Of a DNA stretch of 22,309 bases, positions 1 through 7,037 are shown in pieces (positions within the stretch are counted from its first letter, which is position 1; each line of letters begins with the position of its first letter). The position numbers were made by a program, and so were the translations under genes. Location of the stretch: NCBI GenBank assembly GCA_900545925.1, contig URAZ01000050.1, positions 1-22,309 of the forward strand, written 5' to 3'. The notes beneath the pieces are model-generated. The model did no database searches and was not told the origin of the DNA. It worked only from the letters and a program-made list of their open reading frames with translations. This DNA is from an uncultured Eubacteriales bacterium (GTDB lineage Bacteria; Bacillota; Clostridia; Oscillospirales; Oscillospiraceae).

Positions 1-33
1 GTAGCTATTCCCACGTTTTCTGATACTTGCCAT
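1..33 (-). CDS. Tyrosine site-specific recombinase (integrase), N-terminal fragment cut by window edge
   Basis: Only the first 11 codons are in the window, reading leftward from an ATG at 33-31 and giving MASIRKRGNSY. This opening is characteristic of Tn916-type/phage integrases, whose N-terminal arm-binding domain begins this way. An AGGAGG ribosome site sits nine bases upstream (about 43-48). The product would cut and rejoin DNA at attachment sites of an integrative element. The gene body lies left of the window, so the element would extend into the window from the 5' side of int. Identification rests on a very short peptide, so it is likely but not certain. Confidence 0.6.
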   Translation of the reverse strand, partial: MASIRKRGNSY

Positions 34-176
34 GTTATGATTCCTCCTGTTCTGCTCAGCACGGCTGAGATTTCGTAACAGCAACAATACCAGAAAAATC
101 GGGAATAGCGAGTGGATTTTGAAGATTCTACAAAAACGACAATGGTATCGGTGATGTTTCAGCAGACTGGAAGTGA

Positions 177-695
177 TCAATCTAATAATCCTTCGGTCAT
201 CAATAACTCAAGAACTCTTGCTTCTCTCTCAAACATAGCATGATTATAAGGGGTTTGTGTTACATTGCGATTCTTTCTTATCGCAGTTTCGGGATCGACA
301 AATTCCAAAGTATATGTTTCTGTAAATTCATACTCATCTAAATCTTGCGCGACCACACAATCCTCTGCTTCGCAAAGATAATAATAATTATCCTGAACAA
401 AGCATTCCGTCTCATCCAAATCACTCTTCTGAATGCGGTGGACATACCCATATTCTTTTATCGTTTCGGTTTTAACTACCAGCCCTGATTCCTCACGGGT
501 TTCCCGTATCATAGCATCTATGGGCTTCTCACCGCTTTCTATCCCGCCGCCGGGGAACTTATAGTAGTCATATTTCAAGCTGTGTATCATAGCAATCTTG
601 TTGTTTACAATGATAATACTTCTGGCAGAATTGCGAACAAATGCGTGTGTACATTTTCCGTAATCTTTCTTATCCATCTCAAATAGTAATCTCAT
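177..695 (-). CDS. NUDIX hydrolase
   Basis: A 172-residue protein with a textbook NUDIX box at residues 50-72 (G-x5-E-x7-RETREESGL), the Mg-binding and catalytic motif of enzymes that hydrolyse nucleoside diphosphates linked to another group. Substrate cannot be read from the sequence; family roles include nucleotide-pool sanitation and NDP-sugar or cofactor turnover. Start: ATG at 695 preceded by GGGGAGGCAGC. Its own promoter lies at 728-756, so it is probably monocistronic. The gene is visibly more AT-rich than the hydrogenase genes nearby and sits between an integrase and mobilisation-like ORFs, so it looks like cargo of a mobile element. Family assignment is firm; function is open. Confidence 0.9.
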   Translation of the reverse strand: MRLLFEMDKKDYGKCTHAFVRNSARSIIIVNNKIAMIHSLKYDYYKFPGGGIESGEKPIDAMIRETREESGLVVKTETIKEYGYVHRIQKSDLDETECFVQDNYYYLCEAEDCVVAQDLDEYEFTETYTLEFVDPETAIRKNRNVTQTPYNHAMFEREARVLELLMTEGLLD

Positions 696-727
696 GCTGC
701 CTCCCCATAGCCCGATTTATTGAACAA

Positions 728-756
728 ACTATATCACATATTTTTTCTCTATTCAA
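728..756 (-). promoter_or_regulatory. Sigma-A-like promoter of the NUDIX gene
   Basis: On the minus strand TTGAAT (756-751), a 17-base spacer and TATAGT (733-728) lie about 35 bases upstream of the NUDIX start codon. Both hexamers are near consensus. Confidence 0.75.
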
Positions 757-847
757 CGACTGATATGGTGCGTCAGGAAGCTCGCAAATCCATGCTGTTC
801 ACTGCGAACAGACTGTCGCTCATACTTGCCATAGCATCCTGCATGTG

Positions 848-985
848 TTATTCCATATCCCAATTTTCATGATCGTCCTCGGCATGACCGAGGGCGGTTT
901 TCTTTTGCCGGAGTTTTCTTCGGCGCTTGCTGTCGATGTGTAGCGCTATAGTCGTTCCGTCGTGCTGCGGCGCATTGTCCGTCAT
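848..985 (-). CDS. Small hydrophilic ORF (45 aa), mobilisation-module associated
   Basis: A 45-residue charged ORF starting at an ATG (985-983) that overlaps the TGA of the upstream coiled-coil gene as ATGA, with GGAG three bases before the start, so translation is likely coupled. It has a basic middle (KRRRKLRQKK) and an acidic end (HAEDDHENWDME). I associate this ALGHxEDDHE-type tail, from memory only, with short proteins near MobA/MobL relaxase modules of Clostridia. No relaxase is present here. A longer frame from 1057 exists, but its first part merely shadows the membrane segment of the neighbour. Function unknown. Confidence 0.45.
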   Translation of the reverse strand: MTDNAPQHDGTTIALHIDSKRRRKLRQKKTALGHAEDDHENWDME

Positions 986-1431
986 CTGCTCCACAGCACG
1001 ACCAAACTGCACAGCGCCGCACACAAGATCACTGCCGTAATCGAGATCCATGCGCACAGGTGAATTTTCTTCTTCGCTTCTTGTATCACCGTAGAAATCG
1101 CCCGTTCGCCGTTCTCCGAAATCAAAGTCACAGCATTCTGTGTACTCTCGGTCAGTTCCTTGCAGGCGGAAGAATACTCCGCGCTCAGGCTCCCAGCCTG
1201 TCCTGCGAACTCTGTCGCGCTCGCCTGCATCGCGGTCAGGGCTTCCTGTGCTTCCTGCTTCGTCAGGAGCATTTTTAGGTCTGCGTCCAGCTGCATCTGC
1301 TGCTGAAACAGCCTGTCCTGCATTTCGAGCAGCGCGCTCCAGTTCCGCTCCGTGACCATCACGCTGGGTTCCAGCCGTTGTGCCTCGTCCATCAGCTTTT
1401 TGTGCTGCGTCAACATTTCTTGTGTTGTCAT
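982..1431 (-). CDS. Coiled-coil protein with C-terminal membrane anchor, probable mobilisation accessory
   Basis: From ATG at 1431 this is a 149-residue protein. About 115 residues are hydrophilic, helical and Gln/Glu/Ala-rich (coiled-coil-like). They are followed by a basic KKK and one hydrophobic helix of about 20 residues ending LVVLWSR. Tail-anchored coiled-coil proteins of this size occur beside relaxase genes in clostridial mobilisable elements, so a mobilisation accessory role is inferred from architecture and the adjacent integrase. The frame stays open to 1764, but upstream residues look non-coding. The chosen ATG has GGAG only one base away, so the true start is uncertain. It is coupled by ATGA to the next small ORF. 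It may be a remnant. Confidence 0.5.
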   Translation of the reverse strand: MTTQEMLTQHKKLMDEAQRLEPSVMVTERNWSALLEMQDRLFQQQMQLDADLKMLLTKQEAQEALTAMQASATEFAGQAGSLSAEYSSACKELTESTQNAVTLISENGERAISTVIQEAKKKIHLCAWISITAVILCAALCSLVVLWSR

Positions 1432-1476
1432 TCTCCGTTCTGTAGCCGTGGCCGCACCTGCAAGGAGGTCGGCGCT

Positions 1477-1578
1477 ATGCGGCAGTATGTGCAAAGTCAC
1501 ACACCGGACGAGTTGCTCAAAATCTATCGTCGTGCGTACATGCGCCGCTTCGCGTGGATTCGCGTAGGAAAAATTTAG
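1477..1578 (+). CDS. 33-residue basic ORF with strong ribosome site; possible remnant
   Basis: A plus-strand ATG at 1477 is preceded by AAGGAGG (1462-1468) at ideal spacing. It encodes a 33-residue peptide that is protein-like in composition (HTPDELLKIYRRAYMRRF followed by WIRVGKI), ending at TAG 1576-1578. The same frame continues past the TAG for about 37 more codons to a TAA near 1690. The ORF runs divergently from the coiled-coil gene, only 45 bases from that start. It could be a small gene, the 5' end of a gene broken by a nonsense change, or a recombination scar. I do not recognise the family. Confidence 0.4.
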   Translation: MRQYVQSHTPDELLKIYRRAYMRRFAWIRVGKI

Positions 1579-1701
1579 CAGAAAGTATGTTCCGCGTGGA
1601 GTAAGGAAGCGCAGAAGGAAAAAGGGAAGTGCGAGAGCGGCCAAGATCTCACAGAGGAAATTTGTGCAGTGGCTAAAGCGGTAATACCAACATAAAACAT
1701 A

Positions 1702-1724
1702 CGGGACAAGGCAAGCTTGTCCCG
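1702..1724 (-). terminator. Terminator of the hydrogenase operon
   Basis: Perfect 9-bp inverted repeat CGGGACAAG/CTTGTCCCG (1702-1710 and 1716-1724) with a 5-base loop, 40 bases downstream of the hydrogenase stop. In the minus direction it is followed by a T-rich TATGTTTTATG. It also marks the likely edge between the mobile-element remnant and the chromosomal operon. Confidence 0.65.
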
Positions 1725-1764
1725 CATATTCGTATTTGTGCTGTGCCCTTGAAAGCAGCGCCAA

Positions 1765-3501
1765 TCAAAGCTCCTGCGGCATCTGCCAGGCTTCGATATC
1801 GGTATGCAGCAGATGGTGAGAACGTTCGGACAGCGGCTTTCCGAGATACTCTTTGTAAAGCGCCTGCACATCGGGGTTTTCATGCGAGAAACGAAGGGGC
1901 ATCTTGTAGTCAAGTCTCCACAGGACATTTCCGCGCGCCTCGGCGCACTCCTCGCCGTCGTGAATCGGCTGGCCGCCGCCACCTACGCAGCCGCCGGGGC
2001 AGGCCATGACCTCAACGAAGTCATACTGCACGTGGCCGGAGGCAATCGCCTCCATGAGCTTTCTGGTGTTGCCGAGTCCACTGACCACCGCCGTGCGGAC
2101 CGTGCCTGCACCGGGAATGTCGAAACTCGCTTCCTTCCAGCCCTGCATGCCGCGCACAGCAGTAAAGGCATCGGGGTCCGGATTTTCACCGGTCACAAGA
2201 TAGTACGCGCTGCGAAGCGCCGCGTCCATGACGCCGCCGGTCGCGCCGAAGATCACCGCCGCGCCCGTACCGGAGCCGAGCGGCGAATCGAAGCTGCTCT
2301 CCTCCAAGGACGCTGGGTCGATCATCGAGCAGCGGAGCATCCGCACGAGCTCGCGCGTGGTGATGACCACGTCGACATCGGGGTCACCGCATGCATCCTT
2401 CATCGTGGGAAGCGCCGCCTCCGCCTTTTTGGACGTGCACGGCATGACGGAGATAACGCGAAGGTTCTTGGGGGCGACGCCGATCTTCTCTGCGAAATAG
2501 CTTTTGGCCACCGCACCGAACATCTGCTGCGGCGATTTCGCGGTAGAGAGGTTCTTTGCAAACTGCGGGAACTGCCCCTTTACAAACCGCACCCAACCGG
2601 GACAGCAGGAGGTAAACATCGGCCAGGAATACACATCCCTGTGCGTAAAGCGCTCGATGAACTCGCTGCCCTCTTCCATGATGGTGAGGTCGGCGCTGAA
2701 ATTGGTGTCGAATACATAATCAAAGCCCAGCTCCCGCAGTGCAGAGGCCAGAACGCCCGGCGCAGCCTGTTCGGGTGAGAGACCAAAATATTCTGTCCAC
2801 GCCGCGCGGACAGCAGGTGCAACCTGTACGACGGTCGTGAGGATGGGATCGGCGAGCATGCGGTAGACGTGGTCGGTATCGTCGCGCTCCTCCAATGCGC
2901 CGACCGGACAGTGTGTCACACACTGTCCGCAATAGGTACAGAGGGACTGGGAAAGGCTGTCCGCCTTTGCCGTACCGACGGTCGTCCGGGAGCCGGTGCC
3001 AACCAGATCCCAGATATGCACGCCCTGCACCTTATCGCACACCTGCACGCAGCGCATGCACTTGACGCAGCGGTTTTCAAAGCGCAGAATGGGCGCGGAA
3101 TAGTCGACCGGCGCCGGACGCAGCTTTTTCTGATAGGGCGCGCCGAGCAGATTATAGTCGTTGGCGAGCTTCTGCAGCTTGCAGTTTCCGCTGCGCGTAC
3201 ACTTGACGCAGTTTACCTCGTGCTGGCTGAGAAGAAGCTGCAGATTGACGCGGCGCGTCATGCGCACCTTCTGAGAGTTCGTGTGGATGACCATGCCCGC
3301 ATGCACCTCGTTGTCGCACGCGGCGACAAGCGTTTCCTGTCCCTCGACCTCGACCATGCAGATGCGGCAGGCACCGATCTCGTTGAGATCCTTGAGATAG
3401 CAGAGCGTCGGTATTTCAATCCCCGCCTCGCGCGCTGCATGAAGAATACTGGTTCCTTCCGGCACGCAAACAGTTTTGTTGTCAATGACAAGCGTTACCA
3501 T
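1765..3501 (-). CDS. [FeFe] hydrogenase catalytic subunit, CpI-like modular type
   Basis: A 578-residue cytoplasmic enzyme for reversible proton reduction to H2. N-terminal [2Fe-2S] domain: C34, C45, C48, C62. His-ligated cluster: H94, C98, C101, C107. Two [4Fe-4S] sites: C145/148/151/155 and C188/191/194/198. H-cluster domain: L1 TSCCPGW (297-303), L2 MPCTSKK (353-359), L3 ACPGGCVGGGGQP (500-512). All H-cluster ligands and the proton-relay cysteine C299 are present, with numbering nearly identical to Clostridium pasteurianum CpI, so it should be active. The ATG at 3501 follows GGAGGACGGAAAG and overlaps the end of the upstream flavoprotein gene by 7 bases, implying coupled synthesis. In-frame codons up to 3600 lie inside that gene and are not used. 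Physiological electron partner is inferred to be the fused flavoprotein. H-cluster maturases HydEFG are not in the window. Confidence 0.95.
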   Translation of the reverse strand: MVTLVIDNKTVCVPEGTSILHAAREAGIEIPTLCYLKDLNEIGACRICMVEVEGQETLVAACDNEVHAGMVIHTNSQKVRMTRRVNLQLLLSQHEVNCVKCTRSGNCKLQKLANDYNLLGAPYQKKLRPAPVDYSAPILRFENRCVKCMRCVQVCDKVQGVHIWDLVGTGSRTTVGTAKADSLSQSLCTYCGQCVTHCPVGALEERDDTDHVYRMLADPILTTVVQVAPAVRAAWTEYFGLSPEQAAPGVLASALRELGFDYVFDTNFSADLTIMEEGSEFIERFTHRDVYSWPMFTSCCPGWVRFVKGQFPQFAKNLSTAKSPQQMFGAVAKSYFAEKIGVAPKNLRVISVMPCTSKKAEAALPTMKDACGDPDVDVVITTRELVRMLRCSMIDPASLEESSFDSPLGSGTGAAVIFGATGGVMDAALRSAYYLVTGENPDPDAFTAVRGMQGWKEASFDIPGAGTVRTAVVSGLGNTRKLMEAIASGHVQYDFVEVMACPGGCVGGGGQPIHDGEECAEARGNVLWRLDYKMPLRFSHENPDVQALYKEYLGKPLSERSHHLLHTDIEAWQMPQEL

Positions 3502-5330
3502 CTTTCCGTCCTCCCTCCTTTGAAGATGCCATAGCCAAAGTGGTCGCAGCGCAGGCAGCGTCCGCTCTCCGCGCAGGCTTCTTCGTGCGTCATGCCGCAT
3601 TCAATGTCTTCAAAATCACATTTGCGCTGGGCTGCCTCACGCTCTTTGGTGTTGACGCGGCCGCGCGCGGGGCAGACGTCCAGATGCGGCGCAGGGATCT
3701 CCACATCGGTACGGATCTCATGGTGGAAGCCGAGCTGCTCGTCGATATTGGCCGCCGCGACCTTGCCTGCCGCGATGGCGCGGATGGCGGTGGCCGGGCC
3801 GGTCACGCAGTCGCCGCCGGCAAAGACGTTTTCCATGTTGTCGATCTGGCTGGAGCTTTCGGCCATAAACGTTCCCCTTTTGATGGGGATACCGGCCTGC
3901 TCAAAACCCGCGATCTCCACGCCCTGCCCGATGGCGACGACGATGATATCTGCCGGGATGCGCACTTCGGGAAGGTCTGCCGCGTCCGGGCGGGGTCTGC
4001 CGGTCTTGTCGGCAAGGCCGATGATCTGCGGCTGCACCCAGAGGGCGGCGGCCTCGCCTGCTTCGTTTTCCTCAATGCGCACCGGCGCAGAAAGCTCGCG
4101 GATCTCCGCACCCTCGGCAATTGCGCCCTGCACCTCGTCGGGAAGCGCGGACATATCCGCAATTCTGCGGCGATAGACGCAGGTGACGCTCGAAGCACCC
4201 AGACGGACGGAGCTTCTTGTCACATCCATTGCGACGTTGCCGCCGCCGATGACCACAACGCGCTTGCCGGTGAAGTCCGGCATCACATCATCACCGATGG
4301 CGCGCAGCATTTCGACGGCGGACATGACATTTTTGCTGTCCTCGCCGGGAATGCCGGTTTTTTTGTCCGTATGCGCGCCGATGGCGACATACAGGCAGTC
4401 GTAGTCCTTGTGGAGCTGCTCAAAGGAAATGTCCTTTCCGATCGTCACGCCGGTATGTACCTCAACGCCGGTGGACAGAATGGAGGCAATTTCCGCGTCC
4501 AGCTTTTCGCGCGGGAAGCGGTAGGCCGGGATGCCGTAGCGGAGCATGCCGCCGAGCCGCTTCTTTTCTTCAAAAATCGTCACGCTGTGGCCCATAAGGC
4601 GCAGATAATACGCGCAGGAAAGCCCGCTCGGGCCGCCGCCGATGATGGCGACGCGTTTGCCGGTCGCCTCCCCGCAGGCAGGATTCGGGACATTGCCCGC
4701 ATGATCGACTGCATAGCGCTTGAGGCCCCGGATATTGACGGGCGCGTCGACCATATTGCGGCGGCAGCGCGCTTCACACGGATGCTCGCAGATATACGCA
4801 CAGGCGGTCGGCATGGGGTTATCCTTGCGAATCAGGCGCACGGCGTCTGCGTACCGCCCCTCGCGCACCAGCGCAACATAGCCCGGCACATCCACGCCCG
4901 CAGGACAGAGCGAAACGCAGGGCACAGGGTTCTGCAGCGACGCGAGGCACCGGTGGTGCTGAACGTGGTTCACATAATCGTCCCGGAAGCCCTCAAAGCC
5001 GCTCAGGACCAGCTGCGCCGCGTCGCGGCCGATGGCGCAGTCGGCAGAGGCGACGATGGCGCGCGCCGTTTTTTCGATGGTGTCGATGGTCAGCATCGTA
5101 CCAGTACCGTCGAGCACCTGCCCCATCAATATGCTCAGCTGGCCAAGTCCAATGCGGCAGGGCACGCATTTGCCGCACGACTGCGCGTGGCACAGCTGCA
5201 AAAATGTCAGCGACATATCGATCGGACACAGGCCCGGAGGACTGGACGCGATCCTGCGTTCCATGTCCTTGTAGAGGCGGTCAACGACCGTCTGGGCCTT
5301 GCTTGCGGTTTTGATATCCAATCTGCTCAA
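3495..5330 (-). CDS. Fusion flavoprotein: NuoF C-terminal Fe-S domain plus GltD-like NAD(P)H oxidoreductase
   Basis: A 611-residue fusion. Residues 1-120 match only the C-terminal iron-sulfur domain of NuoF/HydB (SCGKCVPC at 51-58, fourth cysteine C98). The Rossmann FMN/NADH part of NuoF is absent. Residues 135-200 form the cysteine-rich GltD-type N-terminal domain (C138, C142, C177, C181, C185, C189). After that come the FAD motif GGGPSG (231-236) and a second dinucleotide-binding motif VVVIGGGNVAMD. A cysteine pair, GRCLRCD, lies near the C-terminus. Start is TTG at 5330 with AAGGAGTGAGCC upstream. It overlaps the hydrogenase gene and probably shuttles electrons between NAD(P)H and that enzyme. 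GltD-like partners of clostridial hydrogenases are known; exact substrate and any bifurcation are inference. Confidence 0.9.
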   Translation of the reverse strand: MSRLDIKTASKAQTVVDRLYKDMERRIASSPPGLCPIDMSLTFLQLCHAQSCGKCVPCRIGLGQLSILMGQVLDGTGTMLTIDTIEKTARAIVASADCAIGRDAAQLVLSGFEGFRDDYVNHVQHHRCLASLQNPVPCVSLCPAGVDVPGYVALVREGRYADAVRLIRKDNPMPTACAYICEHPCEARCRRNMVDAPVNIRGLKRYAVDHAGNVPNPACGEATGKRVAIIGGGPSGLSCAYYLRLMGHSVTIFEEKKRLGGMLRYGIPAYRFPREKLDAEIASILSTGVEVHTGVTIGKDISFEQLHKDYDCLYVAIGAHTDKKTGIPGEDSKNVMSAVEMLRAIGDDVMPDFTGKRVVVIGGGNVAMDVTRSSVRLGASSVTCVYRRRIADMSALPDEVQGAIAEGAEIRELSAPVRIEENEAGEAAALWVQPQIIGLADKTGRPRPDAADLPEVRIPADIIVVAIGQGVEIAGFEQAGIPIKRGTFMAESSSQIDNMENVFAGGDCVTGPATAIRAIAAGKVAAANIDEQLGFHHEIRTDVEIPAPHLDVCPARGRVNTKEREAAQRKCDFEDIECGMTHEEACAESGRCLRCDHFGYGIFKGGRTERW

Positions 5331-5407
5331 GGCTGGCTCACTCCTTCTGCTTTTCTGATCTTTTTATTCTATTTTTTGATATAAATAGCATTTTTTAATC
5401 CAAAAAA

Positions 5408-5437
5408 ATCATAGCATATCCACCGGATACCGGTCAA
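5408..5437 (-). promoter_or_regulatory. Sigma-A-like promoter of the hydrogenase operon
   Basis: Minus strand TTGACC (5437-5432), 18-base spacer, TATGAT (5413-5408), giving an A/T-rich leader of about 70 bases before the TTG start at 5330. No clear operator was seen. Confidence 0.7.
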
Positions 5438-5546
5438 TACTTATCGATAAAATCTTATCAAACCGCTCATTCTTCTTTTGCGGACCGTCTATTCGTAATT
5501 TGATATGTCCCATTTCAAAAGCCGGAGGCAGCCCTAATACGCGCCG

Positions 5547-5576
5547 GAGCAGCGGCGTTGTTTTGCGCCGCTGCTC
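5547..5576. terminator. Strong hairpin between alanine dehydrogenase gene and hydrogenase promoter
   Basis: Perfect 11-bp stem GAGCAGCGGCG/CGCCGCTGCTC (5547-5557, 5566-5576) with an 8-base loop. It lies 54 bases downstream of the alanine dehydrogenase stop (minus strand), but the T-rich tract (GTTTTGTTTATT) follows on the plus strand. It may act in both directions. Apart from this hairpin and the hydrogenase promoter, the 299-base gap 5331-5629 shows no convincing gene. Confidence 0.6.
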
Positions 5577-5629
5577 GTTTTGTTTATTCAGCCTGTACGT
5601 TTTGCTCGGTATAGATCTTTGTGTCATCC

Positions 5630-6832
5630 TTATGAACTGTGTTCAGTTTGGGCTCCGCCGTCTTCTACCCAGGAATAAAAATGGGTCGAGTGCGTATCCG
5701 ACGCCAACGGTGCAGGGTCGAGGCGGAAGCCGGAGATCCCGAGCGCCTCTTCCGGGCGAACCCAGGGTTTTCCCTGTACGGCGCTCGTTTCCTCATGCGT
5801 CAGAAGCCCCCGGTAGATCGTCAGTGCCCGCCGGTAATAGCCGTCGCGGATGCAGGTCTCCTCCTCGCCGTCATTCAGCAGATGCAGGATCAGCGGCAGC
5901 ATCTGTGCTGCGTAGGCAACAGACGCAGAGTGTGCAACCGCGCCCGGAATATTTGCAACACAGTAATGCACAATGCCGTCTACAATGTACCGCGGATCTT
6001 CATGCGTGGTCGCGCGGCTGGTCTCGATCGCGCCCGGCTCGTCGTTGGAAATATCCACGATCACTGAGCCCTTTTCCATGAGGGAAAGCATGTTTCGGGT
6101 GATGAGGAACTCTTTGTTCTCCTTCTGCCATTTGACACAGTTGAGGACGATATCCATTTTCGGCAATTCTTCCGCAATATGCGCCCGTGAGCAGCGCCTA
6201 ACGCGGACGCGGCCATTATACTGTGCTGAGAGCGCACGGAGCCTGTGCATATTTCTGGCCATGACCGTACAGTTGGCGCCGAGCGCCTGTAAGACCTGCA
6301 GAGCGCCTCTGCCGACTTTTCCGCTTCCGAGAATCAGCGCATGGATACCCGGCTCCCCCGCAAAGCCGCCGACATATTTTCCCTTTCCGCCGTGGATGGT
6401 CAGCAGCGATTCCAGCCCGAACAGCGCCCCCTGCTTCCCCGCTGCCTCACAGTTCGGGGAGCCATATCGATGGGAATCCTCCGCCGTAAATGCAATGCAG
6501 CCGCTTTTCATCAGCGCGTCTACCTCCTCCGGATTTGCCGCCGGATGCAGGCAGCCGAGAAGCAGCTGGCCTGTCCGGATCAACGGCCATTCCTCCGGCG
6601 TAAACTCCTTGACCTTGGCAACCATATCGCAGACCTTGAACAGCTCCTGCACAGAGTCTGTCAGAAGCGCTCCCGCAGATTCATACGCTTCATCCGAAAA
6701 ACCGGCTCGTTCTCCGCAGCCGCGCTGTGCATAAACAGTGTGTCCTGCGGTCGTGATGGTCTCCACCTCTTTTGGCGTACAGATCACTCGGTTTTCACCC
6801 TTCTTCGTCTCACGCAAAATCCCCAAAATCAT
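5630..6832 (-). CDS. Alanine dehydrogenase / transhydrogenase family protein
   Basis: A 400-residue protein of the AlaDH/PNT family, which interconverts L-alanine and pyruvate plus ammonia with NAD(H). N-terminal GILRETKKGENRV carries substrate-binding R15. K75 (in AKVKE) and H96 (in CLHPAANPEE) fall at the same numbers as the key residues of canonical Ald. The Rossmann motif LGSGKVGRGA is at 168-177, and VDISNDEPGAIE keeps the conserved aspartate, followed by VANIPGAVAHSAS. It is about 30 residues longer than typical Ald. The middle (SPNCEAAGKQGALFG) departs from the usual SEVAG segment, so a related opine- or amino-acid-dehydrogenase activity is possible. Start ATG 6832 follows AAAGGAGGCGCGGCAT. 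Monocistronic, with its own promoter. Confidence 0.8.
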   Translation of the reverse strand: MILGILRETKKGENRVICTPKEVETITTAGHTVYAQRGCGERAGFSDEAYESAGALLTDSVQELFKVCDMVAKVKEFTPEEWPLIRTGQLLLGCLHPAANPEEVDALMKSGCIAFTAEDSHRYGSPNCEAAGKQGALFGLESLLTIHGGKGKYVGGFAGEPGIHALILGSGKVGRGALQVLQALGANCTVMARNMHRLRALSAQYNGRVRVRRCSRAHIAEELPKMDIVLNCVKWQKENKEFLITRNMLSLMEKGSVIVDISNDEPGAIETSRATTHEDPRYIVDGIVHYCVANIPGAVAHSASVAYAAQMLPLILHLLNDGEEETCIRDGYYRRALTIYRGLLTHEETSAVQGKPWVRPEEALGISGFRLDPAPLASDTHSTHFYSWVEDGGAQTEHSS

Positions 6833-6890
6833 ATGCCGCGCCTCCTTTCAACAAATATTTTTCTTGTCATGCTGTGTTTTCTGTTTTTAT

Positions 6891-6919
6891 ATTATACAGG
6901 AAAATTGGCAGATCCGCAA
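6891..6919 (-). promoter_or_regulatory. Promoter of the alanine dehydrogenase family gene
   Basis: Minus strand TTGCGG (6919-6914), 17-base spacer, perfect TATAAT (6896-6891), about 60 bases from the start codon. Confidence 0.7.
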
Positions 6920-6975
6920 TGCTAATAATATGAAGTCTCAGTTTAATTTAGTGCCGCTCCGCATACCTCAACAAA

Positions 6976-7018
6976 AACGTGCAGGATTTGAGCGGATCCC
7001 GCTCAAATCCTGCACGTT
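6976..7018 (-). terminator. Terminator of the PerR-like gene: perfect 20-bp hairpin
   Basis: Arms 6976-6995 and 6999-7018 are perfect reverse complements of 20 bases with a 3-base loop (ATC). On the minus strand the second arm runs into TTTTTG, the expected U-tract for the PerR-like gene that ends at 7038. Stem length is unusual. Confidence 0.8.
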
Positions 7019-7037
7019 CCAAGTTTCTGTGCAGCGC

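Noticed and set aside
1432..1764. N-terminal extension of the coiled-coil ORF up to 1764
   Set aside because: Residues look random, cross the hydrogenase terminator hairpin and oppose a plus-strand ORF with a strong ribosome site.
3540..5384. Plus-strand 614-residue open frame opposite the flavoprotein gene
   Set aside because: Shadow of a GC-rich gene on the other strand; composition (His/Arg/Ala-rich) and lack of motifs are typical of antisense frames.
5409..5627. Minus-strand 72-residue ORF between the alanine dehydrogenase gene and the hydrogenase operon
   Set aside because: Its end overlaps the near-consensus hydrogenase promoter and it runs through the 11-bp hairpin; no ribosome site or recognisable family.
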